From Tridacna crocea (taxonomy: Eukaryota; Mollusca; Bivalvia; Cardiida; Cardiidae), in assembly GCA_943736015.1 (NCBI GenBank), contig OX031059.1, forward strand, positions 23,058,501-23,122,500: a DNA stretch of 64,000 nucleotides, given 5' to 3'. Under the pieces are notes generated by a model. It worked only from the letters and a program-made list of their open reading frames with translations, was not told where the DNA came from and ran no database searches. The position numbers were made by a program, and so were the translations under genes. Positions 1 through 12,411 of the stretch are shown here, piece after piece. Position 1 is the first letter of the stretch, and every line of letters begins with the position of its first letter.

Positions 1-117
1 TAGAACTTTCCAGCATAAACACAACTTTATCAGCCACATTTAGCTTTTGAATTGGACACAAACAAGGTTTGCTGTTTGGTAAAGCAATAAGTTATTATGC
101 CATATTTTTTTTTAGGG

Positions 118-346
118 TTAACTCTTTACCACACAATCAGGACTTTTGACGGCCCTGAGAAAGAAAGCCTTTGAAAAAATTGTGGGAAAAGGAGAAAATG
201 CTGGTAACCAGCATTTTCTCCTTTTCCCATAATGTTTTTTACCCTTTCCAAATCAATTTTCAATTTGTTATTCACATTGATTTTGTCGTCTGCAAATGCT
301 TTCAATTTGGACAAGTCCAAAATTTTGCTGTTTGATAAAGAGTTAA
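118..346 (+). repeat. TTAA palindromic MITE (family 1), full-length
   Basis: 229 bp between two TTAA sites, terminal inverted repeats of the type TTAACTCTTTACCAMAC, and a central palindrome at about 170-235. A model copy of the family. 'Forward' here means the end reading ACACAATC comes first. Confidence 0.9.
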
Positions 347-474
347 CAAACTCCACAAATTCTTACCAAATCTTTTCACAGAATTAAGAGACTCAAACTT
401 AACAGTCTTCATTTTTGTATTTGGGCACAACTTTATGCCAAGGTCTTCTTCAAATCTGAAAAATTGTACAAACT

Positions 475-620
475 TTTAACAGCCCTGAGAAAGATCGCTT
501 TTGAAAACATTGTGAGAAAAGGTAACCTGCATGTTCTCCTATTCCCACCATGTTTTCTATCCTATCAAGAATAAACTTTATTATTGTAGACACCTTATTG
601 GAACCGTTAATTCTCGAAAA
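475..620 (+). repeat. Degenerate family-1 MITE
   Basis: Recognisable by ACAGCCCTGAGAAAGAT and AAAACATTGTGAGAAAAGG. The palindrome has largely collapsed and the ends are lost. Confidence 0.55.
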
Positions 621-645
621 AAGTCAAATCATATTTAGAAAATTA

Positions 646-877
646 TTAACCTGTTTACCAAACAATCCCTGGTTTTTACCACCCTGGGATAGAAGCCTTT
701 TGAAAACATTGTAGAAGAAGGAGAAAATGCTGGGAACCAGCATTTTCTCCTTTTCTTACAATGTTTTTTTACTCCTTCTGGAAACAAATTTCAGGTTTTG
801 AGTTATGTTTATTTTCTTGTCTGCAGGTGCTTTCAATTTGGACCAGGCTAAAATTTTGTCATTTAGAAAAAGGTTAA
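646..877 (+). repeat. TTAA palindromic MITE (family 1), full-length
   Basis: TTAA at both ends, central hairpin at about 700-765. The centre has GGGAACC instead of GGTAACC. Confidence 0.88.
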
Positions 878-942
878 TACTGTATTTTTCAAACAAGAGG
901 CCAATGGCCCTAAACTGCATGACAGTGTAAAAAGATTTGGGT

Positions 943-1090
943 CTGTATTCACCAACTTTTCATATGAATGTTCTGTGTTACTTTCAAGAATTTTCTAAAT
1001 TTGAAAGTAACACATATGATAGTCTAAACTGTTTGGGTGATCCAATCAGAAGTTCTATTACTTTCCAACTTAAAAATCTTCGAGAAGAAG
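943..1090. repeat. Foldback repeat (GTATTCACCAAC family)
   Basis: Begins GTATTCACCAACTTTT and contains GAAAGTAACAC in inverted pairs. Related copies lie at 15310-15428, 25208-25392 and 50819-51010. Confidence 0.55.
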
Positions 1091-1099
1091 ACTGTTAAC

Positions 1100-2765
1100 A
1101 TCCTTGAGAATACATGTAGTAGAATATGTACCCTTAGATTCATAAAACTGTCAACTGAAGATGTGGTCTGTGGAGTTGTCAAATGGTTTTTCTCTAGATT
1201 TGCCCCATTGACCTACTTGTTGGCCCAAATAGATCCATTTTAGAATTCATAAATGGCAATATCAAGACTTGTAAACCTCCTGACCAACTTTCTACAGTAT
1301 CAGCCTGAAAATATTGCCTCTAAAATGTTTTACTTTACAAACATTTTTTTTTCTAAAGTTGTCCAAATGATGCACCTTTTGACCCAACATGGCCCAATTT
1401 CAAACTTCTTTGAGATGTTATCAAAACAGATATCTAACTTTAATGAGTGTGGGACAGAAATTATTGCCTCTAGAGTCCATCCAAGGCTTTTCTTTCATTT
1501 GTCCCTGTAAGCTACTATAAGACCCAACATATCTCAATTTCACATTTGTCTGAGATACCATCACAAAAAATATTTCGACCAACTTTACTGAGTAGATACA
1601 AGGGCAGATCCAGAGGGGGGGAAGGGGGGGGGACCGGGGGTCTGGACCCCCGCTGGAATTTTGGCAAAAAAGTGGTTATAGGATTCGTGATTGGGACTGG
1701 TTTGATATTGCGCAGGATTTATGTAAAATACAGTCATAAATTTAAAAAGGGTTCAAAATGTGAAGATCTAGCTCCTCATGGTTAGAACTGGAAACATTGA
1801 CTTTTCTTGTAAATGGTTTACATCCACTGAGTATCATATAATAAGACAAGTGCATTTTCGGTGGGACCACCCCTGAGAAAGATATCTGGATCAGTGCATG
1901 AGATATATACCCTTGAGCACATGGAAACATTTTCTAAGACATTTTCAGTCCACTTACACTTTTTCCTGTGACCTAATTTGTGACAAAAAATTATCCAATT
2001 TCAGACTAGCTCAAGATTCTATAAAGACAAACCTTCTGACTAACTTTAAAGAGTATTGGACTAAAGATTAGTGCACATAAGAAAACTGCTGATGCCTGGG
2101 CAAAAGGTGAACATTATCTAGATCAAAAAGTTCACCTTGAGCACTTTATGCTCATATGAGGTAAAAGGATTGAAACTTTTCAACTCCTTTGCAGGCTAAA
2201 AATAAACTTTTGCATTTCTCACATCAGACTATATCATCATAAAATATTTACGTAATATCTGTCCATGACTCTGTGCTTGAATAGGACAAATATGGAGCTT
2301 TGCTTCTGGAAACATTTTGCAGTACTGTGATAATAATATCTTCAATCCTCTTGAGAATTTCAGAACTGAAATTAAAAGCACAAAAGGTCCATGATGGCCC
2401 TATCTTATGAAATAATTTGTCATGCACATTATTGGCATAAACAAAGATTGTCTATATTTATATACAAGATACAAAAAAAAATACTGGATGGAGTCCCTGT
2501 GCCTGTGATGCAGTAAAATTTCACAGCATGAATAGATAAAGCCTAGAAGATTATTTCTTATTTTGCATGCCAAGATAGTGTCAATGAAAACTAGGAGATC
2601 AAATAGAATATCATTCAGAACTAATATCAAATAATGAGTTCATACCAATACCATTTTGTCTGCACTAGATTTGCAGCAGTTTTGAGATACAAAAAGATCT
2701 ACTTCTTTGGTATCAGGGACTGTATTGCAATATACTCATCACACCAAAAATCTGTGTATGTGAAC
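1100..2765. other. No gene recognised
   Basis: AT-rich spacer. The only landmark is a G-rich stretch (about 1612-1660, runs of 7, 8 and 5 G followed by GGACCCCCGC) that looks like part of a dispersed repeat and could form a G-quadruplex. The short open frames show no family features. Confidence 0.5.
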
Positions 2766-2988
2766 TTCAACCCATAACCACACAATCCCTACTTTTGACG
2801 CCACTGAAAAAAAAAAAGCCTTTAGAAAACACTGTGGGAAAAGGAGAAAATGCTGGTAATCAGCATTTTCTCCTTTTCCCACAATGTTTTTACCCTTCAC
2901 AAAACAAATTTCAAATTTTCAGTCACTTTTATTTTGTCCTCTGCAAATGCTTTCTATTTGGACAACCTGTCGTTTGGTAATGAGTTAA
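2766..2988 (+). repeat. Family-1 MITE, near full-length
   Basis: Left end mutated (TTCAACCCATAACC), right TTAA intact, palindrome at about 2825-2890 centred on GGTAATC. Confidence 0.85.
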
Positions 2989-3374
2989 TTGCCTAAGTAA
3001 AAATGAAACTTCACTTACCTGTCCTGTTCGACTTAGTGTTAGTTATTTAACAGCTTTACAAGAAAACAAGACATATCAAATTTCCTTTGAAAACATTCAC
3101 AATATTATTTCAATGAGCATTACACATTCTAAACAGTGGAGCTACATGTATATGTTATACAAATATATTCAAGAGTGAAAATAAACCTGCATTTTGATAA
3201 TACCTCCCTTGCAGATGCTGACAGTCATGTGACAACTATTAACAGCAAATTCTGGTGGAAGTGAACATTCTTTTTTTCAAATGCAGTTTTGTATTGAAGT
3301 AAGTTGTAGTTTTTTAGGGTCTTAGCATTTCGTGAAATCTTATGATTCAACTTGAGGTTTTCAATTCATATCTC

Positions 3375-4860
3375 ACTTTTCTGCGATTCTTGCAGACGAT
3401 AATATAAAAAACTGGTATCACATCATCGGCCTTGATTCTGATAAAATGCCTCCCTGTGTAAAAAAAACAACAACTAAACAACCAAAAACTTTGATGCTTT
3501 TCAACTGGGTTTGCATTCTGATGAAAGACCTTTATCTATGATGTGGATGAAAGGCTTTCTTGGACGTTGGCCAGAAATAAAGGCAATTAAGCCTAGGGCT
3601 TTGGAACATGTAACAGCTAAATTAGCTAAGGAAAGTGTGGTTATGTCTTACTTTGACAACCTTGAAAAGTGTCTCAGGAAACATGATCTTTATATAAACC
3701 TCACCTAATCTACAATATTGATGAAAAAGGTGTATCCATAGAACATAAACCATCCTTCATTGTAGCTGGTTCTGGTCATCCCTCTGAGGCTGTAACCTCT
3801 GGAAAGGGTAACAAAGTGACTATTATAGGTGCTGGTAGTGCAAGTGGAGCTGCTGTCCCTGCATACTTTGTATTCCCTGGTAAAAGGATGGATTTTGATT
3901 TGTTACAAGGAGCAAAACCTGGGGCAAGTGAGACTGTATCAGATAATGGATGGTCAAATCTTGCAGTATTTCATCGTTACCTCACAGAACACTTCATTCA
4001 GTTTGTGCCTGGTACAGGCAGTTCATTGCTTCTGTTGCTTGATGGCCACAAGTCACATGTGTCCTTAAGTCTTACTGACTGGGCCAAGAAAAATAATATA
4101 ATGATGTTTATACTTCCACCACACACAAGCCACTTTCTTCAGCCTCTTGATGTTGCATGTTATTGGCCCTTTCTGAGGATGTATTATGCTTAGTGCCATA
4201 AAGTCATGCGACAGGTATCAGCAACTATCACTAAGTATAACATTTGTGATATAGCATGTAAGGTGTACTCCAAAGCTCTCAGTTCAGAGAATTTGCAGTC
4301 TGTTTATCTTCCCTACTGACAGAAATGCAGTTCCCAAACACAGCATGATTCCTTCTCAGGTGTTTGAATCAGATGACATCAGTTGTAGTCAATATAGTGA
4401 ATCTACTGTAGAAGGTGGTATTGTTGCAGAAACAGAGGACAAATTAGACATTTTTGTAGAGAGAGAAAATGATTTGAGGTCAGTGAAAGTTGAAAGTTCT
4501 AAGGCCAAGAAACAGAGGAATACAGTCAGTAAACATGTGTCTGGAAAAGAGTTCACTAGTGAAGAAGTAATCAGTGCAGTAAAACAGCATGAGAGCAGCC
4601 AGAAAAAAGGCATCAAAGAAGATTAAACCATATAAAGATGGGAAAGAAAATTGATGTATGCTGTGTCTGTGGACTCTTTCAGCTTAAACAGCATGCTTAC
4701 TGTGTGTCCCTTACATTTGTAAAGAGGGCAGCTTGTGAAGGTAAGAAAAATTGGGTGCCTTGTCAGCATTGGACCCACTTTCAGTTCTGCTCACCAGTGA
4801 TCTTTATAAGGAGAGGTGATAGATTCCTCTTTCCTAACTGTAAGACTAAAGACGAATAGA
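3375..4860 (+). pseudogene. Pogo/Tigger-type DDE transposase relic
   Basis: Frameshifted transposase. In order: a CENP-B-like helix-turn-helix remnant with MKGFLGRWPEIKAIKPRALE (3511-3708), the DDE_1 core in another frame with NIDEKG, LLLDGHKSH and FLQPLD carrying the three catalytic Asp (to 4193), an acidic and lysine-rich tail (4345-4626), and a Cys/His-rich C-terminal finger (4638-4859). At least three frame breaks make it non-functional. The catalytic Asp motifs themselves are intact. Terminal repeats were not located. Confidence 0.85.
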
Positions 4861-4944
4861 CTACCTACATGTAGACAATAACAACCTGTAAATATTTGTT
4901 ACTCCAGTTGAAAGTTAAGATTTAATTGTTAATATTGGGTTAAT

Positions 4945-5405
4945 TCATGTTTTTTAGGTCGTTAACATTCCCAGAGGCCCAAAAAATGCTTTAACGCTAG
5001 AGTGCGAAGCATGAGTGACAGCTTATATTAATGAACTTGATAAAATACCAACTAAATATGACCTAAAAAATTCCCCCGAGTCCATATACAACATAGATGA
5101 AAAAGGTATGAAACTGAACTACACCCCTCCTAAGATAGTTACCAGAAACGGCTCTAACGATGCCCCACCCCCTACAGTAACACCTGCAAAAGGAGAAACT
5201 GTAACTGTGATCGGATGTGGAAATGTCCTTGGCCAACAGATACCACCATTTTTTTGTTTTCCCTGGCCAGAGAGTGAGACAGGAAATGCTTGCTGGAGCT
5301 ATTCCAGGGACAGATGGAACTCTGAGTCCAACAGGATGGTCAAATACAGACATTTTCATCCACTATCTAACTAATCACTTTCCAAAATATGTACAAGGTA
5401 GACAG
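4945..5405 (+). pseudogene. Second, different DDE transposase fragment
   Basis: Frames 5015-5374 and 5217-5414 together read as the N-terminal part of a related DDE_1 core (IYNIDEKG, VIGCGNVLGQQIPPFF, LTNHFPKYV). It is frameshifted near 5270 and truncated before the second catalytic Asp. It is only moderately similar to its neighbour, so it is a separate insertion rather than a duplicate. Confidence 0.75.
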
Positions 5406-6399
5406 TACCATTAGAGAAGTTCCAGTAGCTAAGATAGTGGTAAAAACGCAGGTGAAGAAGAAGCCTTGTTCATGGTGTACCCTATTTATGATCTAATTCT
5501 TGGTAACATTTAGGGAGTAAGACCTACAAATGAAGCAGACAAATTATGGAATAGAAACATAAGAAATACAGAAAATCAGAAATTAGAGGAAGGTCATGCA
5601 GTTCAAATTCTGTCACAGTCTAAGGAAGGTAAATCATTCCAAAAACTTAAGGTATTGAAAGGATTGGAAGTTAGAATGAATGAATAGCGTTTTAAGGCAC
5701 GTCCACAACTTAGGCCATATTGGGCACACTTACTTAGTAAACAATAATGCGAGGTGAAAATAACATACATGTGCAACAACATAAGACAAACATGATAAAT
5801 GAGGAATGGACGGAACACAAAATGGTGCCCCTTTTATCACCTTTTACGACATACATGCTGTCACTTTTGTTCCACCAGATGAAATGGCAGATGTGACGAT
5901 CGCGGGAATACAGTGGTTTATTCTTATACCCCCGATTAAACCACACGGGGTCCCACAGGCTAATTGATTATTATTCCAAACCCTATTTACATTGAGAAAA
6001 AAATATAGGATTTAGAATAAGAACTATCCAGCCTGTTGCAATCCTACGAATTACGAGGAAAGCAGCCGTTTGTCTCTGATTTTAGTCGCCTTCTACAACA
6101 TAGAGAAAGGCCGAGGTCCTATTCTATAAAGTCAAAAACCCCGGGACCCCATGGGGATGGAAGTTAGCAAAGAAGGATTTAGAGATGAGCGGAAGAAGGA
6201 TAAAAGCCTGAGCTGGATAAGAAAAAAAGCTGAGACTGGAGAGCAAAAAACAAAAAGAGACATTGTTTCTTGGTTTGGGGTGAAAAATTAAATAATTTAT
6301 AGATACTTTAAAAAGCTAAGATCTAGTCTAGGGACAGAAAAGATTAAAAAGCAACTGGTAGTTCCTACTGTATATATATAAAGAATGATACTGTGATCA

Positions 6400-7216
6400 A
6401 ACTAGCACATGACTCCGTTTTAGGGGGGCATTTAGGTATCAAACAAACGGGTGATAAGATACAGCTTCAATATTTCTGGCCCAGTTTATAGCAGGATATG
6501 AAGTTTCATTGTTTATCCTGTGAATTATGTCCAAGAAATTTCGAAAAGGCAGAGTTACAAAAGTGCCATTGGAAAAGAAGCCGCTCATTGAAACCCCATT
6601 TGAAAGAGTTGCAATAGACCTCGTTGGCCCCATTCATCCCATTACTGAAAACAAGAACAGATATATACTGACACTGATGGATTACGCAACTCGGTATCCC
6701 GAGGCTGTACCTCTTTCTGGGATTGAAGCAGAGAGAGTTGCAGAAGCGTTATTTGGCATGTTTACTCGATTAGGGTTTCCATCAGAAATCTTAACTGATT
6801 TAGGGTCCCAATTCACGTCTGAGATGATGAAAGAGGTGAGTAGGCTTCTATCCACACACATGCTACATACAATTCCATACCACCCAATGTGTAATGGTTT
6901 GGTTGAAAAATTCAATGGCACACTTAAAGGTATACTAAGAAAGATGTGTGCAAAAAAGCCAAAAGATTGGGACAGATATATCCCTGCATTGCTCTTTACA
7001 TACAGTGAGGCACCGCAAGCTAGTATGGGTTTCAGTCCATTTCAGTTGTTATATGGAAGAACGGTCAAAGGACCAATGGAAATTTTGAAAGATCTTTGGA
7101 CAGATGAAATCAAGCAGCCAGAGGTAAAATCTACTTATGAATATGTATTAGATCTTAGACAGAGACTAGAAGACAGTCTAGCATTAGCCAGACAAGAGCT
7201 TGAAAAATCGTCTTAA
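6400..7216 (+). pseudogene. Retroelement integrase domain
   Basis: The H-H-C-C zinc finger (GGHLGIKQTGDKI ... CLSCELC, about 6405-6535) contains a TAG and a frame break. The catalytic core then stays open from 6527 to 7216. It has VAIDLVG, LTDLGSQF and LVEKFNGTL, the D, D and E of the DDE triad, and the conserved GFSPFQLLYGR. The core is best kept, the ends decayed. Confidence 0.88.
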
Positions 7217-7689
7217 AATGCATTGTGATAAGAAAAGTAAATCAAGGAGCTTTGAGGTAAATGATTATGTTTTGATTTTACTGCCCACAGACGGAAATAA
7301 ACTTCTGATGCATGGGCTTGGTCAATGCAAGGTGATAGGAAAAATTGGAAAATGTGATTACTAAGTTTGTGTGAAGGGAAAAACCAAAACATTTCATGCA
7401 AATTTACTGAAAAGTATATAAACTAGGCCTGAAAATCTACAAAATTCTGAAAGTAAAAAATGGTTAATGAAATTTCAGCACTAGAGGTAATGGAGATTGT
7501 TTGTACTGGCGTCATAATGGAGATTGTTTGTACTGGCGTCATTGAAAATTGCATAAATAGCAAAGCTGACAAAACAGAAGAAAATGTGGAAAAAAATGGT
7601 GCAGTAAATGATGATCAAATTCTTGAGTTACCTGAGTTAAATGGGAAAGAGACAATACAGGATATGAACATTGATCCCCATTAGTCAGA

Positions 7690-8270
7690 GACACAGAGGA
7701 AAGAGGTAAGACAAATATTAAATGAATTTAAAGATGTTCTTACTGATGTCCCAGGTGAGACAAATTTAGTGATGCATGAGATTAAGTTTACATCTGATCA
7801 TCCTATCAGAACTAAACAATACCCTTTACCATTTTCATTGACAGAAACTTTTAGGGATGAGGCAGAGAAAATGTTAAAATTGGGTATCATTGAACCATCC
7901 AAATTGCCATACAGTTCGCCAATAGTTTTTGTGAAGAAGCCCGATCAAACAATATGGTTTTGCATTGACTTTAGAAATTTGAATAAGTTGACTGTATTTG
8001 ATTCTGACCTCCCAAACTCAGAAAAAATATTTGCAAAGCTGTCAAACTGTAAGTACTTCACAAAGGTAGACCTTAGTAAAGGATACTGGCAAATTAAAAT
8101 GTCCGATAACAGCTAAGAGAAAACTACATTTTGTATACCAGATGGATTGTTCCAATTCTGAATACTTCCTTTTTGCCAGTTTTAGCAGAATAATGAGAAT
8201 ACTCAGAATAGTGTTGAAGGGGTTAAATGACATAGATAATTTCATAGATGATATTCTTGAGCATATAGTT
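7690..8270 (+). pseudogene. Retroelement reverse transcriptase fragment
   Basis: The N-terminal palm and fingers are open to 8116: EMLKLGIIEPS, SPIVFVKKPD, FCIDFRNLNKLT and FTKVDLSKGYWQI. A TAA then interrupts it. Beyond it, in another frame, FIDDIL near 8240 corresponds to the Y/F-x-D-D active-site box. RNase H was not recognised downstream. Confidence 0.85.
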
Positions 8271-8289
8271 GACTGAAAAATCAATATGA

Positions 8290-9975
8290 CCATCTCATAT
8301 TTTTTGTTCAGATCTCGATTAAACCGAGATCCTGTGCAAAATTTTGTTCATGGTGTACTATTATCATCAAAGACATTCCATGAAAAGGATTTAATATGAT
8401 ACAAGTTCCAACAGTTTGATGGTCAGAGTCTAGGGACAATCTGACAAGAACAAACACTGTTTACAAGGTAGGCCGGAATTGAGGATATTGATAGAACAAA
8501 GCTGGGGGTTCACACTTAACACAGTGTGAATTTACTGATTAATACACATATTCTAACATTAACACCCATTCTTTACTTGTTAATATATGCTTATAACAGC
8601 CTGAAACAGCACGTTTTATGACATAATGTTTTGTTTTTTCTTGTGCAAGTTACAGTAAAATCCACTGTATGAACTGTTTTGGCCTTATTACCAGACCAAT
8701 TTACTGCATTTGTATTCATCCGCGATCAACATCTATTTTCAATATGGCTGACACATATTCACATACTGCATTTGGTAATTTAGTTTTAGTTTGTATATGT
8801 TGTTGACGGGAGTTTTATCATGCAATATCAAGAAAAATATATTAAACTATTGATAAAGGTAAGCGAAACATTTATTTTCTTTGTTTTATTGCTCTACGTT
8901 TCTAAGAATACTTAACCTCGTGAATCTACAACATCCAGATTTACCTTTGCAATACTTTTAAATTTGCATGGTTTGACTCTTCGCTTTTAGACGAGAGCCT
9001 TATAATCTTCGACTCCGCAACGAGCGATCTCCTTAGAGCTGATACAGATGCATAGATGTCAATTAAATTTTCGCCTAGAGCACTGCTTGCTGCCATAGCT
9101 AAAAGTCGTCTGCATTGAAAGAAATATTCTGATCAAGATCGGAGAGACGCACTTGGATTGCTTTCACCAGTCCTTCATGAAACCTCGATGGTGTACACTA
9201 AACACCGGAGCAAGTAAAGTCGGATATTGTTGTCGGCATTAATATGGTGCTTTGCATAAGCATACATTTACTGATCTTTAGAGAAAGCAAAAAGTATAAC
9301 ATATATTCCAGATGTAAATGACAGCTTTATAGGATAAAATGTATTTCAAAGAGAAGAATGCAGATCAGGTTGCTTTTTCTTGATCAAGCCTAGATCTACT
9401 AATCTTGGGGAAAATGTCAGAAAAATAGCAATGCATCAATAATGTTAGGCCTATGTTGTATGCATGAACCGATGTTAAATAAATGTTTGTATCTTGTATT
9501 TTTGGAGGCGTTCTCAAGCCAATGCAAGCACTAGGAAGTTGAACCATGTTGTAACGAAAATTTAAGCCTGACTGTCCAGAGTCAATAATGTGCCATTGCA
9601 TTGATTGCATAAATTTAAATGTATCATTTAACTCTTTACACAAACAACAAACTTTAAGACTGGTTCAAATTGGAAGCACTTGCAGACTACAGTATAAACG
9701 TAACTCAAAAATTAAAATTTGTTTCCAACAGAGAAGAAAACATTGTTGAACATTCGAATGTGGGAAAGAGATACTTGAGTAGCGGTTGAATCCACAGTCG
9801 TCAGTCTTCGGTACTTAGATACAGCACATAGGATCATCCTCCGAACGCCTATTGAACGCAAGAATTTATGAATGAATCTTAGAACTTTTCATCTTTTAGA
9901 GTAGCATACCAATCGCACTAACACGAGTCCCTTCCTCTTATTAATATGAAGAAGGGGCTAACTTTACAGCCGATT
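8290..9975. other. No gene recognised
   Basis: Unique-looking AT-rich DNA between the retroelement relic and a SINE. A 92-codon frame at 9365-9643 on the minus strand has no recognisable domain. Confidence 0.4.
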
Positions 9976-10255
9976 GGCCTGCCCGGGTGGCTCGGTGATG
10001 AGCATGTCGGAGTCATTTATAACCTGGAGGTGGTTGTGAGTTCGATACCCGGTTGAGGCAAACTTCGCCTCTCACCTCTGCTGAAGTAAGTGAGAAAAGT
10101 AGTCGGTGGCTTTGGAAAGAAAGTCACGTGAGTGTTAATACTGGTATGAGAGAGCCAGGAAACACATACATGTGCGTCATCGACCGCCATGATATGACCA
10201 TAGCTGTTAAAGTGGCGTTAAACCCCAATACAACCAACCAACCAATTACAGCCGA
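9976..10255 (+). repeat. tRNA-derived SINE
   Basis: A tRNA-like head with B box (GAGTTCGATACCC at about 10040), a central body, and a tail ending CAACCAACCAACCAA. It has the form of molluscan tRNA SINEs. Confidence 0.7.
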
Positions 10256-10319
10256 TTGAGTTCAGAAGTGTGGAAATATCGTCATCATTATAACCATTCC
10301 AGCGCGGACAAAAGAGGGC

Positions 10320-10548
10320 TTAACTCTTTATCGAATGACAAATTCTAGACTGGTCCAAATTTAAAAGCTTTGCAGGCGACAGATTTAATGTATCTAAAAT
10401 GATGTTTTTTTTTTTATATATTTTAGATCGAGTAGAAAACATTGTGAGAAAAGGAGAAAATGCTGGATACCAGCATTTTTTCCTTTTCCCACAATGTTTT
10501 CAAGAGCCTTCTCTTAGTAAAACTCGGCCTTGTGTGGTAATGAGTTAA
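10320..10548 (-). repeat. TTAA palindromic MITE (family 1), full-length
   Basis: 229 bp with TTAA at both ends. Hairpin at about 10435-10505 (CTGGATACCAG centre). Confidence 0.88.
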
Positions 10549-10764
10549 TCCATCTCCCTGATGCATTATACTTGGCACGTTGGTAAACTTGATAATGGCA
10601 GTCCAACAAAAATTGAGATGTGTCTATATATAATCCCAACATTGGACTGAAATGAATCGTGAGGTAGATGGATTTATGACATGCAGAAAACAGACCAAGA
10701 GCAGAAAGTATTAGTCTAGGTCAGCCATTTTCAACTCTACATGTATTTCTGTCATATTTTCAGT

Positions 10765-11015
10765 TTGCGGCGGCCAGTGAACCTATCCATGCTTCTCCGG
10801 AGTTTCTGTTACCTTTATTCCACACAATGTTCTTCCAAAGCCACCAGCTGCCTTCCCACATAAACATTGTCAAAATAATGATCAGCGGTGAGAGAGGAAT
10901 GAATACTGTCGCATTGGCTATCATCAGTTCTCGGAAAGAAATCGGCCGATCCCGGGATCGAACCAGCGACCTCCTATTTTCAAGTCCTGTGCACTGCCGG
11001 TGTAATGCAGGGAAA
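10765..11015 (-). repeat. tRNA-derived SINE, second family
   Basis: The minus strand carries a tRNA-like head with B box GGTTCGATCCC (plus 10952-10975) and a conserved body. A diverged relative lies at 36480-36720. Confidence 0.6.
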
Positions 11016-11114
11016 TGACCCTCCCTACAAAATGACCCATGGGTCGTTTCACAACATAGAGGAATGACCAAGGTCATTATTCTATGTAGAGAAATGAGCC
11101 CAAACCGTAGAGAA

Positions 11115-11235
11115 AGGAACCCCCCCCCCCCCGCAGCTGTAGTAGAATGACCCCCACCCCCTTTTTCCCCCTGTAACGTTGTTGTTGCTGCTGATACTAC
11201 TACTAAAATTACTACCACTACTACTACTCACCCTT
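11115..11235. repeat. Poly-C and ACT/GTT triplet low-complexity tract
   Basis: A run of C (about 11120-11136), further C-rich blocks, then GTT/GCT and ACT triplet repeats. Confidence 0.7.
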
Positions 11236-11469
11236 CAACTGTCCCCTTTTGCCTTTTTGTATGTTGCAGGTCATATAACTTGCTTCAATATTTGTTATGC
11301 CCTGTAAGAAGGTATTTAATGCATCTATACAAATTATTGACCCATGTCAACATGCGCATTGCGCACAGGCCAACATGAGTCTCAACTTTTTCATATTGAT
11401 GAATTTTCTTGTGTGTCTAAGGACAAGTCAACACTGTACCCAACAATTCAGTCAGTAGACTTGAGACAT

Positions 11470-11699
11470 TTAACTTTGCCAAATGACAAAAATTTTAGAA
11501 CGGTCCAAGGCTGAAAGCAATTGCAGAAGACAAATTAAACAGAACTCAACTTAAATTGAAACTTATTCTTGGATGTAGAAAACATTTTGGGAAAAGGAGA
11601 AAATGCTGGTAACCAGCATTTTCTCCTTTTCCCACAATGTTTTCCAAAAGCTTCTTCCTCAGGGGGATTAAAACCAGTGATTGTTGGGTAAACGTTTAA
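11470..11699 (-). repeat. TTAA palindromic MITE (family 1), full-length
   Basis: TTAA ends. An intact hairpin at about 11575-11645. Confidence 0.88.
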
Positions 11700-12111
11700 A
11701 AAAGGGGGATTGTGTGGTAAAGGACTACACGAGACCTTTAAAAAGTTGTGTGGTAAAAATACATGCAAGTCACTGTTACAAAAGAAAACAAGGCCAAATT
11801 CTTTTAACAATACTTTAATAATGTACTATTTTTATGGTTAAAAAAATAACAACAAATAAATGCTATCAATATAACAGAAAAGGTTAAAAAACTTTAGTCA
11901 TGAAAAAGTGAGCATAACTTTCATTAATACTGAACAATTAAAGACTAAGGGTGAACCGGGGTAAACTTATGTTAAAGAGAGATATGTCTAGAAACTTCCT
12001 ATATTACTACATATATTTTTTGTTAGCTTTTGACATGTGTAAATCACTGCAAATACTGCTTATCCCTTACTGAACAGTTCTGTGTTCTAACAATACATAA
12101 AAAGAAGGCTT

Positions 12112-12233
12112 TTAACCCTTTACTACACAATACAAACCTTTAACACCCCTGTGAGAGAAGCCTTTTGAAAATATTGTGGGAAAAGGAGAAAATTTGGACC
12201 AATCTAAAATTTTGTCGTTTGGTGAAGAGTTAC
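12112..12233 (+). repeat. Family-1 MITE deletion derivative
   Basis: 122 bp. The left arm of the palindrome joins directly to the right flank (AGAAAATTTGGACCAATC), removing the right arm. Confidence 0.8.
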
Positions 12234-12411
12234 AACATAGGAAAAAGACGAAATGCTGCTGACCAGCATTTTCTCCTATTCCGCACTATGCTTTCTAATC
12301 TTATTACACAAAAAAATTTCATCATAAGAGCCTCATTTACTTTCATGTCTGAAAATATCGGTACTTTCAATGTAAGCATCAGAAAAACTTTGCCTTCTAG
12401 AAAAGTGTTAA
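12234..12411 (+). repeat. Family-1 MITE, degenerate right part
   Basis: Hairpin GAAATGCTGCTGACCAGCAT and decayed right flank ending in TTAA. Directly abuts the preceding derivative. Confidence 0.65.

Larger units (their letters stand above)
5430..8290 (+). mobile_element. Ty3/Gypsy-like retroelement relic with integrase before reverse transcriptase
   Basis: Broken pol region of an LTR-type retrotransposon. In order: protease-end-like sequence (YDLILGNI near 5480-5520), a pre-integrase linker (about 6160-6380), the integrase zinc finger and core (6400-7216), a short chromatin-binding-like tail (to about 7430), then reverse transcriptase (about 7690-8270). Several stops and frameshifts. No LTRs were recognised. 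The IN-RT order is opposite to normal Ty3/Gypsy but matches the Gmr1-like lineage (established knowledge). Confidence 0.75.

Noticed and set aside
9365..9643. 92-codon frame on the minus strand
   Set aside because: No family features and no supporting neighbours; a frame of this length can occur by chance.
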